DNA of 64,000 nt from Maratus speciosus (Eukaryota > Arthropoda > Arachnida > Araneae > Salticidae): contig OZ010792.1 of the NCBI GenBank assembly GCA_963932465.1, positions 558,001 through 622,000 on the forward strand. Reading direction: 5' to 3'. Below the pieces are notes generated by a model, which ran no database searches, was not told where the DNA came from, and worked only from the letters and a program-made list of their open reading frames with translations. The position numbers and the translations under genes were made by a program. This document shows positions 1 through 11,761 of this stretch, one piece after another. The first letter of the stretch is position 1. Each line of letters starts with the position of its first letter.

Positions 1-891
1 GAGAATCGTATTCTACTCTTCCGCCTGTATTGTAGAGACAAGGCGCAGGAATATGTTGCGAGCGATCCAGAAATTAACAATATTGATAATTTTGAAAATT
101 TTGTGCGTTTATTTAGAGCAAAATTTAGCAGAGAAGAGAATTTCCAGGAAACCTCTTATCAGTTCTCAAATACAAGACAAAAACCTAAACAGACAGTGAA
201 GGAGTTGGCTGAGGTAGTAAAAAAATTAGTCAATCGATTGGTTCCGAACGCTGAGGATATTCCTCAAATGGTTATTCTAAAGCAAAAATTGATGTTTAAT
301 AAATTACTCGAAGCTCTTAGACCGGATATTAAAACAGAGGTACTTAAACTTGGAAAGGAAAATTTCGATGATCTGGTTTCTAGTGCTATGGATTGCGAAA
401 AAGCTTTGGAGCAGCAATGCGCTTTCTCAGTCAACACCATCAACGCAACGCAGGTTTCAAACAACAGCAGTCAGGACTCGTTGATTACAATTTTGTTGAA
501 ACAACAAGAAAATTCAAATAAATTATTGCAGAGTATGGCGGAGCAGTTAAAAGAATTAAAAGAAGAGCGGACTGTTTGCCATATCTGTAACAAACAGCAT
601 AATACGAGCGATTGCTGTTTTTTTCCGTCTTTGCAAAATATGGGATTTTTTTCGCCGCAGCAAAATTTTTCTGGTCAGGGTAACAGTGCTGCTAATCAAG
701 CAAGTAAATTTTTAAGTCCTAACAGTAATTCTCCAAGTAATGATAGATATTTTGAGAATCAGGGCAGAAACTTTGCTGGAGATTTTAGAAGAGGTAGCGA
801 TAACAATGTGCAGAGATTCAATAGGGGCAGAGGTAGAAATAATTATCGACCATATTGTGGCAGAGGCAGAAGAAATAATTTAAACTTCTAG
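1..891 (+). CDS. gag: Ty3/gypsy Gag (5' end off the window)
   Basis: Structural protein of an LTR retrotransposon that assembles the cytoplasmic particle and binds the element RNA. The frame is open from base 1 to the TAG at 889-891 (296 residues visible), so the true start is upstream; the first possible start inside (GTG at 103) is not the real one. Residues ~1-140 look like a retrotransposon Gag capsid domain (LFRAKFSREENFQE, the LRPDIKTEV helix). A zinc knuckle follows at ~193-205 (CHIC...H....C, spacing C-X2-C-X3-H-X4-C, one residue shorter than the usual X4), then an Asn/Gly/Arg-rich tail (RGRGRNN, GRGRRNN) typical of nucleic-acid binding. The last codons before the stop contain the frameshift heptamer that links it to pol. 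No internal stop is seen, so this part may still be translatable. Confidence 0.88.
   Translation, partial: ENRILLFRLYCRDKAQEYVASDPEINNIDNFENFVRLFRAKFSREENFQETSYQFSNTRQKPKQTVKELAEVVKKLVNRLVPNAEDIPQMVILKQKLMFNKLLEALRPDIKTEVLKLGKENFDDLVSSAMDCEKALEQQCAFSVNTINATQVSNNSSQDSLITILLKQQENSNKLLQSMAEQLKELKEERTVCHICNKQHNTSDCCFFPSLQNMGFFSPQQNFSGQGNSAANQASKFLSPNSNSPSNDRYFENQGRNFAGDFRRGSDNNVQRFNRGRGRNNYRPYCGRGRRNNLNF
879..885 (+). promoter_or_regulatory. Programmed -1 ribosomal frameshift site TTTAAAC (gag-pol)
   Basis: In the gag frame the bases read T TTA AAC, the X XXY YYZ slippery heptamer, with the gag stop TAG one codon later (889-891). The pol frame is exactly -1 relative to gag and opens right after a TAA at 876-878, so the overlap is only 879-891 and the heptamer lies at its very start. 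Tandem slippage of both tRNAs (TTA to TTT, AAC to AAA) would carry the ribosome into protease-RT. I see no obvious strong stem-loop downstream, so any stimulator is undetermined. Confidence 0.85.
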
Positions 892-3800
892 AGGGTTCTG
901 ATGATATTTTGCACGAGGGTATGAATTATTCTGATACTGCTGTTAACATTCCCAAATCACTTATGTCATGTTTTTCTGATGATTCTCCACTTCCTTTAAT
1001 TAAATTAACATTTGGAAAACATAACTTTATTGGTCTTCTGGATTCTGGTGCAAATCTTTCTCTTATACAACCTAAAACTATTAACTTACTTAAACAAAAC
1101 AATAAACTTAACTTTTTATCTAGATCTGTAAACATCAAGACCATCAATAATTCCAGTGTTCCTTATTTTTCTGCTGTACAATTAAACTTTAAAATTCGTA
1201 ATAAATGGTTCAGCAATGTGTTTTTCGTTACCCATGATAATTGGCACTCTAACTACCAAATTATTCTCGGTTATGATTTTTTAAACCGAAATAAAGTTTT
1301 GTTAGACTCTGCCAACTCTCAACTTATCATGGGAAACCTCACATTTCCTTTCGAAAATAAAAATCCTGATTCTACTCAAACTTCTAATTTTAACAATGAA
1401 AATCTAAGTTCCAATGACAATAATACTATTCATGATATTTCAAATTCCAATGCTGAATCATATGAAAATATTAATTCTCTCTCTAACGATATTAATCATG
1501 AAGATTCCAAAAACTTTGTCACACCAGCTAACCGTGTCATTATTCGGCCAAATCATGGCAGGATTATAAGACTTAAAGCATTACATAAAATTAACAATTC
1601 ATTTAACTATTTATTTGTTCCATTAACTACCAAATTGCCACTAAACCTAGATCTTAGTCTTCATGAAGCAAATGTTAACAATTCTATTCTTCTGTATGTA
1701 TTCAACAACAATAGTCAAAAAATTGTCCTCAACAAAAATACTAAATTAGGTTACTTAAAACAAATTTCTAAAGATCAAATTTCTACGCATGACAACAGTA
1801 AAACATACCAGGTAAATTCGCTAATTTGTGATGATATTTTAGAACTTCGTAAAAATGAACTAAAAGCTAATAATTTTCAAGTTGATCACTTACCTGAATC
1901 AGATAGGAAGAGAGTTCTCAAACTTCTTATGAATAATTCAGCTGTTTTTTCTTCTTCATACAGTACACTGGGTTGTACAGATAAAGTTGTTCCTCAGTTT
2001 AACTTACTGCATGATTTTGCTTTACAAACAAAACCATATCCCATTCCTAGAATTGCCAAGGAGTTTGCTAGAAATGAAATCGCTGATCTTCTGAAGGCTG
2101 GCATTATAGAAAATTCAACCTCAAACTACTGTTTTCCAGTCATTTTTGTTAAAAAGAAGACGTTACCTACTGATGACCCTAACAAATTTAAATTTCGTAT
2201 GGTTATCGACTATCGATTACTTAATGCAATAACTGAACCTTATAAAATTTGTTTACCAAAAATCAACGACATTATGCAAAATATATCAGGCAAAAAATTC
2301 TATACTGTTTTGGATTTAAAAGCCGCATTTTTTCAAATTCTTCTTCAACAGAAGGATAGGGCCAAACTGGCATTTGCAACGGAGTATGGGAATTATCAAC
2401 CTAAACGCCTGCCATTTGGATGTGTGAACTCAACTTCTTATTTTCATACTTTAATAAATAACTGCCTTAGCTCATTAAGAGGTAAAAATGTTCAATATTT
2501 TCTAGATGACATAATTGTTGCTGCTGATTCGTTGGAGGAAATGTTAATATGGTTGCAGAAAGTTTTTGACAAATTGAGAGAATTTAACCTCACTTTAGAC
2601 CCTAAAAAGCTTCAAATATGTAAAGAACAAATAACATACCTAGGTTTTAAATTACACAAAAACGGTCACTCTCCTTCTACTGATAATGTAAACAAAATCA
2701 ATAGATTTCCCATTCCTACAAACCTGAAACAAGTTCAAAGTTATCTGGGTATGATAAATTATTTCCGTCATTTAATTTTCGATTTTGCAAAAATAGTACA
2801 ACCTATTGTAAATTTAACGAGAAAAAAGGTAAAATTCTTCTGGAGCAATGACTGTCAAAATGCTTTTCTCAAGATTCAGGAAATTTTGCTTACTAATCCA
2901 ACAGTTAAAAATTTTGATGATAGTAAGGATGTTTATTTGGTTACTGATGCATCTATGGTTGCAATTTGCGGAATTCTTATGCAAAAACACAATGACAAAT
3001 TCTACCCCATTGAATTTTATTCCAAGCAATTAAATCAGGCAGAATCTAAATACCCTTCAATCAAACGTGAATTTTATGCTATCTATTCCTCTGTTAAACA
3101 TTTTTCTGAATTCTTGTACGGTAGACAATTCAAAATTCTAACAGATGCTAAAGCTTTAACTTACCATTTAAACCTAGAAAAACAGGCTGAAATTATAACT
3201 AGATGGCTTTTATATTTGCAGAGTTTTAATTTTAAGGTTGAGCACATTCCTGGGCTTGTTAATCCAGCCGATTTTCTTTCTCGTGTCGTGGACCTTCCTA
3301 ATAACCCTAATTTATATGTAAATGCATTAAATATTTTTATACCTACTAACGACTCACTAACTACCGAAAATATACTAAAAGAGCAGCAAAATGATGAAAA
3401 ACTTAAAGAAATCCGAGAAAAAATAATTGCCAAAACATGTTCTAACACTAATTACTCAATCAATCCTAATAACGATCTTTTAATGTTTGCTAAAAAGAAA
3501 TCTGGTAATGTCAATAGAGTAAAGAAAATCGTTATTCCTAAAACATTAATCAATAGTTGCATTGCCCTTGCTCACCAAGCTCATTTTGGAATGATAAAAA
3601 CGGTTGAGACAATTTCCAGGAATTATTTCTGGCACGGAATGGTTCAGGATGTTCAAAATTTTGTAAATAACTGTGATAAATGTCTTCCCTACAAAAGTAA
3701 ACAAACCAACACAAAACCTTCCTTCATTTCCAAGTGTGAATTAGCTCCCGGAGAGATGCTTGCGATAGATATTGTGGGTAAACTCCCCAGGTCACATGAC

Positions 3801-4567
3801 GGTAAATTTTTTATTCTCACCATCGTTGACCACTATTCACGCTTTCTGGAAGCTATTCCGCTTAGAGATGCTACTTCCCCATCTATAATTAAAGCTTTAA
3901 ACGACTACTTTTCGAGGTTTGGTATACCAAAAATTATATTATCTGATAACGCCAAAACTTTACCTCTGATGTCTTTCTAACCTTTCTTAAATCTCTCAAT
4001 ATCAAACGTAGAAATTCGTCCATTTACTTCCCAAGGTCGAACGGTGTTATCGAACGTATTCATCGATCCCTGAAAGAATCAGTTGCTTCACTATCTGATC
4101 AAATAATTGAATGGTCTGATAGACTGAAATTTTTTGTGCTTCACTACAATAATTCTAAACATTCTGTAACTAATTTTAGTCCTGCAAACTTATTTTTTGG
4201 CAGAGATTTAAACTTACCTATTGATACTTTCTTACCACCTAAAGATGCTGAAGAACCTTCCCAATACTTTAAACAACAACAAGAACATATCAAAACAACC
4301 AGAGAATTAGTTAAACTTAATGAACAAAAATATTTTAAAATGAATGCAAAATTTCTTAAAGGTCGTTCTCCTCCAAGGTTGAAAATTGGCGACAAAGTTT
4401 ATTTAAAGAATTTCAATCATACTAATACTTTCCATGCAAAAAATTCAGGTCCTTTTAAAATTATCCAGATATGCAATAACGATAACTATCAAATTCAACA
4501 TATGACTGATCCAACAATCAGAATTATGACGGTGAATGTATCAAAACTCATCTCAACAGGATGTTAG
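879..4567 (+). pseudogene. pol: Ty3/gypsy Pol polyprotein with one frameshift in integrase
   Basis: Polyprotein that cuts, copies and integrates the element. Residue numbers count from 909. Aspartic protease: LLDSGANLSL (D45-S-G) and ILGYDFL near 119. Reverse transcriptase: FRMVIDYRLLN (~429), VLDLKAAFF (D469), LPFGCVNS, and the catalytic box YFLDD (530-534). RNase H: VTDAS (D680), KREFYAI (E721), LTDAKAL (D746), NPADFLSR (D788). Integrase: zinc-binding H889, H892, C922, C925, then catalytic D954 (AIDIVG) and D1013 (LSDNA). A one-base loss in a T run near 3958-3962 stops this frame at 3978-3980. The third acidic residue (GAA at 4052-4054) and the integrase C-terminus continue in the +2 frame to the TAG at 4565-4567. 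Apart from that lesion all catalytic motifs look intact, so inactivation appears recent. The most upstream start-like codon (TTG 909) is unlikely to be used because the -1 frameshift explains entry. No env-like ORF follows. Confidence 0.88.
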
Positions 4568-6660
4568 TTTTTTATTTGTTTTCTACTCGCTTAATTTTCT
4601 TTTGTTATGGACATTTTAATTTTTTTTAGGGCACTACAATCTTCCTACAAATGTAAATCCCATTTTTTCTAATTTCCATTTTAGTGTCTTCATATGTATA
4701 TATATCTCTCTGAATTACAATTTTTTTTTAAACAATACAGTGGTAACATCTGTATCAATTCTATGAGTTTTCAATATTTTGCTGGCAAAATACTAGTGGT
4801 CACGGAATGTAAGCGCTTACGTACTGTCCATTACTGTTCACTCATACAATTGATTAAGCATACTGATTTATTGATTTCATTATTTTACAATTCTATATTT
4901 TATAATAGGTACTATCCTTCATCTAATTTTTTTTTCTACCTTAATTTAAATGATGGGAATGCAATATCATGTTGCCACAGATTTTTTTTTGTATGAAAGT
5001 CTTTGTTAATTTTTGAACAATATATATCCATATCATATTGAAATTGAAGGGTGATCTCAACATATAAACTTTTACTGCTTATCCATGTGATGTTTTATTT
5101 TAAATTTAATTATAGGATCCTATATAACTATTATTAAAAATTATGAGAAAATATATATAAAAAAAATTAATATATTTTTGAGACAACTTTAATAAATTAC
5201 AAATAAAAAATACAAATGAAAATTTATATATGTTCCAGAAATTATATGAAAAATTATCAATGCTCAAATCTCCTAGCTGCAGCTCTTTGAATACTAGTGG
5301 AGATATTTTATGAGAATACGATGGAGCAACTGCTCTAAGTTATTTCTCTTTTTCTTTCAGTTCCCAACAAATTTATAGCGAGCACACACAGAAGGTAAAT
5401 TCGGCATAGCTTGGGGCAAAAAATAATCACAAAATTAGTACCCTTCCGATAAATCCTTCAAGGTGCAACTATTCATAATTTAAAGGGAATAACATTTTAT
5501 ATTGTAAATTTCAGTGTCCAAGATCACATATGATCTATTTTAAAATTCACAGCTTAATGTCTTAAATTTTTTTAATTTAATGGGCACAACTATCATTCTG
5601 AACAATGTACATTTGTTTTTTGTTCAAGAAATTGATGGTATTTTACAATGTAAACAAAATAAATACTACAAATAATGATATACAGTTGTCTCAGCTACAT
5701 CACAATTGCAGTATTATCCCGTTTTAATTTTATTGGTTTGATTTTGCAATACTTGAAAACTTTATGCAGCATTTTTTTTTTTTTTTTTTTAAATATGATT
5801 AAACATATAGTTTTATTTTTATCATAGTTGCAATATGTCTACTGTTAGGGGTTTGCACATGAAAAGATTACATATTTATAGGCCAATTGGAACCTCACCC
5901 ATGCAGTGTTTTGTTTATATATAAATTTTAGTGGTTTGTTTCTACCTGTACCATGTTTGTTATTGTTTGATATTGTGTTACAATTCTATTTCTACTTGTA
6001 CTGTGTATTCTTGTTTGGTATTGTGTTTATATATTTGTTTTGTTGTATTGTGTTTATTGTTGTTTAATATTGTGTAGTTTACCTTTAAATTTGCATAGAA
6101 TTATCTGCAGATGGTTCATCTTTTCGAACCTGTCAGCTAAAAATTTTTTTTTTATCCTTTTTTTTTTCTGCTACCGGGAGATAAAATGTTGCATCATAAA
6201 AAATATAATGCATCATTTCCCATTCAAATTAATTTAAATAATATAATTTATTTCAATTTTACAACTTAAATTAACATTTTCAAACACCTAATTTCTAATC
6301 ACAAGTTTTAAACTTATAATGAAAATTTTAATGATAAATAATTCAATATTTCCTTATTTTTCAATGTAAACATTATCTCTTATTAAGATTATTTAAGTGC
6401 AATTAGTATTTTATTATATTTCAGTAATTTAACTTTCAAATTTCTTTCAACATACATTGCGAAGTGTGTAAACACATCAGAATTTTCTATGTCTAAAATA
6501 TAAAAAATAGAAATCTTTTATTTATCAATATTTCCCTTTTAAATTATATTATGTGGATAGAAATATTTATTTCTAGCCGATTGCAAAATTTTCAGTGATT
6601 TGTGATAAATACTTTGGCAGAAATATGCAAAAATGTATTTTCTATCTTTTCTCATTTTTA
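4568..6660. other. AT-rich downstream region of the gypsy element; limits of the 3' LTR not resolved
   Basis: No convincing gene. The stretch after pol is T-rich and should hold the polypurine tract and 3' LTR start. I could not fix either because the 5' LTR is outside the window. A TGTTATGG at 4603-4610 is one possible LTR start but is not preceded by a purine tract. The short open frames here (for example 4694-4996 and 6040-6237) are low-complexity and without recognisable domains. A T17-18 run is at about 5773-5790. Confidence 0.4.
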
Positions 6661-7800
6661 ATTTCGGCGCGCGACGCCATGAGATCATTCTTTCCGACAT
6701 TTTGAAAGTTCCAACAAGAAGGGTATTCCCCTTTGCCAAACAGACGCTTAGTTCAAAACCGGACGTTTGCTAAATCGTTTAACATTCCTTTTGGAACACG
6801 CACGTTGTGTGTGACGTCAGGCGCGGGGAGGATAGGCGTTTTTAATTGGCTGGCGCGCTCTGTAATGGCTTTTCATGTTTGAAACTCTGGGTTCTGGAAG
6901 TCATCAGTCTTCACCAGGGAGCCGTTAAAGCAAGTAACTTGTGGGGGCTGCGACGCCGTGCCTTTTTTAGCCGGCTGTTGCAGCAGAAGAGTTCGGCTAG
7001 CCAGTGAGAAGAGATCGACGTTTTGTTAGGCCTTGGCGGCCGTATATCATCTAAAGGAAATATAATTTTTTTTCTTCAAGAAGCATTTCTAAGTAAATTT
7101 CATAGAACATTAATTGGAAGCCTTGAATTGTTGTTCTGCTCATCGACATTTTATTATTCTTCGATCAACCATACTTCTTTGCTATAAAAATATGAATTGA
7201 TTATCTGTTTTTTTTGTCGATGCAATAAATAGTAAATTGCCTTTGTAACGAACTGAAATCGTCAAAATCTGCATTTCTGAAGGAAGTTCTCAAACATCCT
7301 ATTTCCAATTTTCCAAATCCGTAACTTCTCATTCGGTTCGGATTCGCGTTTAATAAAAAGAAATAGAATCTACATTCCTGAAGGAAGTTTGTCAACAGCA
7401 TGTTTCCAGATCTCCAAATACAAGAGTCCTTCAACGATCCGAGTTTGGCTTTATATTCCTGAACTTTATTCCCTAGTTTGACTTTACGTTCCTGAACTTT
7501 ATTCATTGTGGAGGCCTTAAAACTAAAAGAAATATTTCGCAAATAATCAGACTCTATAACATCACAATATCAGAACTTCACATTCTATTATGTTAACTTA
7601 AATCTCATATTTTAACAATTTACTTCTGCTTTTTCTCCGATGACAATATATCTCCAATTATCTAAAATTATATTAAATTTTACATTCATTTTTATAATCT
7701 TTTCATAATTCATAATGTAAGAATGCATTCAAATTAGCAAATTTTATATATGTTTAAATAAACGTCATTTGTGAATTATCTTTCTGTGTTCAAGTACTTG
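6661..7800. promoter_or_regulatory. CpG-richer promoter-like block A (possible LTR)
   Basis: In a very AT-rich setting this ~450-bp core (6661-7050) is GC/CpG-rich. It has a perfect CRE palindrome TGACGTCA (6812-6819), then ATTGG, an inverted CCAAT box (6845-6849), then a GGCC-rich inverted-repeat-like patch (7027-7041, TTAGGCCTTGGCGGCC). About 720 bp later there is AATAAA (7757-7762), and soon after a GTGAGT donor-like site (7803-7808). This order (promoter, start region, polyadenylation signal) fits an LTR of the upstream gypsy element, but the LTR ends are not proven. It could instead be a host promoter. Block B at 26980-28100 repeats the same order. Confidence 0.4.
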
Positions 7801-7808
7801 GGTGAGTG

Positions 7809-9253
7809 TTTTCTTTTCTTTATTTTTTTTCAGCTACGATAACTAGTAAATATAATTTTATTAGATCTTAATTAAAATAATTCTTAAAAAACACATTAAG
7901 TAATGTCTACCACTTACGTCATCGGCTGTAGTGTAATTTTGAGCTTATGAATCGGAATTAATTTTGTTCAATTCAAACTTTGGATTGAATTCCACTCTCC
8001 GATTTATTAAGCCCAAACATTACAGTACATGCTTATTATATATAAGCTCACCTTTGATTTGATAGCTCTTTTGCACAGTAATTCAGAAACAAACTGCAAG
8101 GATTTGAGTAGACAAAATGTCCGATTATTAAATTTAAAGATCCCCCCACCCACACACACACCTTTCCAATATTTTCTTTGCATCAATCCAGAGAATGATC
8201 AAATTTGTTTTTAAAATGGTGGAATTCCTCCTTTAGGAGGAACTCTTTCATGCCTGATTTTTTTAATTTGGCTAACTTTTTGAGGGTTTATTTCCATTTT
8301 AAATTCAAATTTTCAGCATTTCGACTAATATTTTTTACATATTTTACGAAAGGTTATTATTTTAAATTGTTGCCAATTGTGAAAACGGGCAAAGAATAAT
8401 ATTTCCTTGAAATTAAAAATTTATTTACACATGATTATTATAAAGAGAAAAAAACTTCCAAATTAGAATGAAATGATTACATATTAAAGGCAGGAAAATA
8501 TTGAAAATTACATCATAAAAACTACATTTACACATGAATTTTAGAAGAGAAAGAAAATTTTAAAATAATAAATATATTAATATGCGTTAAAAGCTGTAAA
8601 TGGGGGAAATTATATCATATTTAAAATGAACAAATAATAATATTGCCAAACAGTTTAAATTAAAAAATATATTTACAAAACACATTTATTTCATATTTCT
8701 AGATGATCTTTTAAACTATTGTTGCGAGTTCTAAGACAGCATAAATAATATCTCCTTTCTAACAACAAAAGTATTTTTACATGAGTATTAAGAAGAGAAA
8801 GAAAACTTTGGTGAAAATTATGTCAGATTTAAAATGATGTATGTAAAATGTCTTATTTAAAACAAATTTCCTATAGTGTTGTTACAAAATACCGGGAGAC
8901 AAAGACTCTATTTACTTAATTAATTTTATATTAGCTTATTCTCAAATGTTTAACTGGTCTTATTTAACTGGTCTTATTTAACTGGTCTTATTGGATCTCT
9001 TAAACAGCTGATTCGGCCTCAAAATTCCCCATGAAACCTGTTTACAGGGAGATTGCCACTGGTTTTTTATTTATAATTCAATCTTCCATAATCTTTTTAA
9101 AGCTGATAAAATTAGCAAGTTTTTAGAGTCTGTGGTGTCTGAACGGGGGTTGGCAAGCATAGCTCATAGGGGGCAGAGCTTCCTAGTCTTAAAAAAAAAA
9201 AAGCCTTTTTCTTGCATTAGATGGAGAACTGGTGCAGCAGAAATTAATTTAAG
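7809..9253. other. Intergenic AT-rich DNA with diffuse repeats
   Basis: No gene recognised. 8400-8830 contains a few diverged copies of a motif resembling TTTACACATGA followed by an AAGAGAAAG-like run, suggesting an old dispersed or tandem repeat. A 14-bp triplication lies at 8951-8992. Open frames at 8029-8214 and 8205-8399 show no domain. Confidence 0.4.
8951..8992. repeat. 14-bp tandem repeat, three copies
   Basis: The unit TAACTGGTCTTATT starts at 8951, 8965 and 8979 and is repeated without change, so it is a young microduplication. Confidence 0.85.
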
Positions 9254-9509
9254 TACAGTGGAACCTCGTTATCCCGACACTCTAATGGCCAGAAAAAAGT
9301 GTCGTCATAAGCGGAGTATCGTGGTAACCGGAGTTGAAGAAAAATATGTTTATAAAAAGCTGTATTTTTAGTTAAGTTAAAGCAATTTTAAATTCATAAC
9401 TGTTCTTGCAGTTTTAAGGAATAAAACATTATGATTAAACAAAATAAACACAAAAACTAAATTGAAAAGAATGAAAATTAGATTTATAATGACTTGTTTT
9501 TTTTTACTG

Positions 9510-9740
9510 TTAAATGAAATATTGATGAATTAAGGTTTGCTTATCCCCCGATGTGCTTCCTACAATTCTTTTTTCAATATTATACAATGAATTGTAATCA
9601 ATATTCGTTGTTTCAGAAATGGATGTTAGATAATTTCTGATCATTTCAATGCCATGCAATGCTTCGGTTTCAGTCGAATGAAGAACGCCATGTAACCACA
9701 AGAAATCGGCGCCTGACCAGAACAAAAAGACCACGAGTTG
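9510..9740 (-). pseudogene. Tigger/Jerky-like transposase, C-terminal fragment
   Basis: The minus-strand frame shows ADFLWLHGVLHSTETEALHG, then a helical stretch (MIRNYLTSISE), and ends ...GDKQTLIHQYF plus Ile. An acidic-helical tail closing with a Q-x-x-L/I-x-x-Y/F-F box resembles the PCNA-binding end seen in pogo/Tigger transposases. No DDE catalytic core is left. Family placement rests on this tail and on its place inside TA-flanked pogo-type ends. Confidence 0.5.
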
Positions 9741-10035
9741 ACTGATACGGCTATCTGGAGCTTAAGTGGGTCATTCATAGTGTGTGGGTTTAATTATTCA
9801 AATAAAGGATTCAAGTAAAATTTCTCTTTTATCTCAATGTGTATTTTAGACAATTTTGTGAAAGGTTTGGCTACGACATTTCTTACTGCTTAATTTCCGT
9901 GCTTATAAGATGGATTATGAAAAATGGACAATTTTCCTAAACCGTCGGGATATCTGGAGTTGAAAAGCATTCAATGACGTAAAATCCGGAGTTTATTTAC
10001 ATTAAAATCATATACAGAAATTCGGGACTTTGAAA

Positions 10036-11691
10036 TAGAGATGCAACAAATATTCGGCCCATTCGGCCTGTCTGCCGAATATTCGGCTTCGGCCGAATAT
10101 CAAGTCCATTATTTGGCCTTGGCCGAATAATACTGTAATAAATGTTTTTACATTTACACAGTATAACTTTTTAATTTGACAATTTATATTCATCATATAT
10201 AATGAAAATTTTATTTGAAATTAACTAACACTTTTTTTTTCCATTAACTTTCATACTCCGAATGGGTTTTATCTACCCATTTTTATATAAGAGGCTAATT
10301 TAGGAATCATCTTAAAAAATTTTTATGCTGTATCAGTAAGTACAAAAAGTATCTGTAATAAGCTAACATAATCTGTTAAAAATTAATCTACTCAAAATTG
10401 TTTTAATACAGCTGTACAAGCTAATTCAATTTTTTTTTTTTATCATATCATAATGGGAAGTTTAACATTTAACCCTTGTTACATAAAAAAATATTTCTTT
10501 CAATAATATTTTGATTTATACCTATAAAGAACATAAATATATGATTGATTAGATATAGATGTCTTATATGTATAAGATATTTAAGTCGTATATGTTGCAA
10601 TACTTAAAGGCTTTTTTTTTTTTTTTTTAAATACGCTTAAAAGTTAAATATAATTTAAGTGATTTTTTTTAAGTCTGTTACTATTTCTTATTAAATAATG
10701 AAAGAAATGTAAATACTAAATTCTTTTAATTAGTATGCATTTACGTTTTAGATATTTTTTTCAAGAATAGCATTGTAATGCCTTAAAAAACAGTTAAAAT
10801 GTTTTCAATAAACGTAGATTGTGATGCAGAAATAATAATTCAGTATTCTCAGGTGATAGTCTATTTCTTTCTTTCTTTCTTTTTTTTTTTCGTAAATGTT
10901 ACCTGTTTCTGAAAATAATCTCACTATATACGGTACTTCCTGGTGCAGAAAGGTACTTTTGGGCTAATTGTGAAAGGTTTGGAAAGTCTTCCAAATTTTT
11001 TGCCCACCACTCCAAAGGACACTGTTGTTTTTCTAGTAGTGACTGGGAAAGAAAATTACTAATTTCTTTTACTTCTTCACATTGAGGGGCACTTTCTATA
11101 GAGGTTTCACTGCTGACAGCAAAGAAAAAAAAATAATAATAAAGATAAATAAAAATTTTGTTAATTGTGAGCTTTATAAAGTCTACAATGATTTCTTTCC
11201 ACCATTTTAGAGGATATTCCTTTCACCTTTTCTATCAGTGGTTTTTCTTAAGATATTAAGATTTCTTATTTTTTATTTCATCTGAAAGCTGAAACTTATG
11301 TTTCCTAGTACTTTTAAAATTTTGTCATTATTTTAAAATGTAACAACAACACACATAATATCTATTAAAATGTAACTAGACAGTACCTGATGAGGAACTT
11401 TTGCTAAGAATTTTTTGGGGGGTCTGAATTATATTACTGAGGCAATTTTTAGGCTGAACATAGCCGAATATTTTTTCAGAGTGAAATAATGCTTTAAAAA
11501 ATAAAAAAATTGTATATAAATATTTTTTTAAAGAAAACAATACATTTTAATTGTGAAATATACAAGAATTGTGCATATAGTGCATACTATATTTTGTTTT
11601 TAGGCAAAAATAAGTTCATTATTCGGCAGCCGAATAGGCCGAATATTTGGTATTCGGTTATTCGGCCAAACCACTATTCGTTGCATCACTA
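10036..11691 (-). mobile_element. hAT transposon nested in the Tigger element
   Basis: A perfect 8-bp target duplication CTTTGAAA (10028-10035 and 11692-11699) brackets the element. Ends: TAGAGATGCAACAAATA on the left and TAGTGATGCAACGAATA on the right strand, 15/17 identical. Just inside both ends are many copies of TATTCGG/CCGAATA (10051-10130 and 11622-11668), the kind of sub-terminal motif array that hAT transposases bind. A transposase remnant is on the minus strand at 10899-11108. The 1656-bp length is short for an autonomous hAT element, so it is internally decayed. Confidence 0.85.
10899..11108 (-). pseudogene. hAT transposase C-terminal dimerisation domain, fragment
   Basis: The minus-strand frame reads through CPLEWWAKNLEDFPNLSQLA and then QKYLSAPGS, the signature of the hAT dimerisation domain (L-x-W-W ... 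F-P-x-L-x-x-L-A-x-K/R-Y-L-x-x-P-x-S). The downstream SERLFS-type motif is degraded to VYSEIIF and a stop follows. The catalytic core upstream is not recognisable. Confidence 0.75.
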
Positions 11692-11761
11692 CTTTGAAAA
11701 GCTGACGTGATAAGCGGAGTGACGTCAAAACCGGTTGTCGGGATAATGGGGTCCGACTGTA

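Larger units (their letters stand above)
9256..11759 (-). mobile_element. Tigger/pogo-like DNA transposon, split by a hAT element
   Basis: Flanked by TA dinucleotides (9254-9255 and 11760-11761). Imperfect 23-bp terminal inverted repeats begin CAGTGGAACCTCGTTATCCC on the left and CAGTCGGACCCCATTATCCC on the right strand (19/23 identical). Sub-terminal ATAAGCGGAGT...AACCGG motifs occur near both ends (about 9309 and 11711). The TA target and the CAGT...CCTCGTTAT end are typical of pogo/Tigger elements. Without the nested hAT insertion (10036-11691 plus its duplicated 8 bp) only ~840 bp remain, carrying the C-terminus of a transposase on the minus strand, so it is an internally deleted, non-autonomous copy. 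Confidence 0.75.

Noticed and set aside
909..911. TTG at 909 as the pol start codon
   Set aside because: The pol frame is open back to 879 and a perfect -1 frameshift heptamer lies there, which explains pol expression without a separate start.
4694..4996. 100-codon ORF after pol as an env gene
   Set aside because: No signal peptide, furin site, or clear transmembrane architecture; AT-driven sequence.
7201..7542. 113-codon minus-strand ORF
   Set aside because: Lies inside the promoter/LTR-like block, contains duplicated non-coding boxes, and matches no domain.
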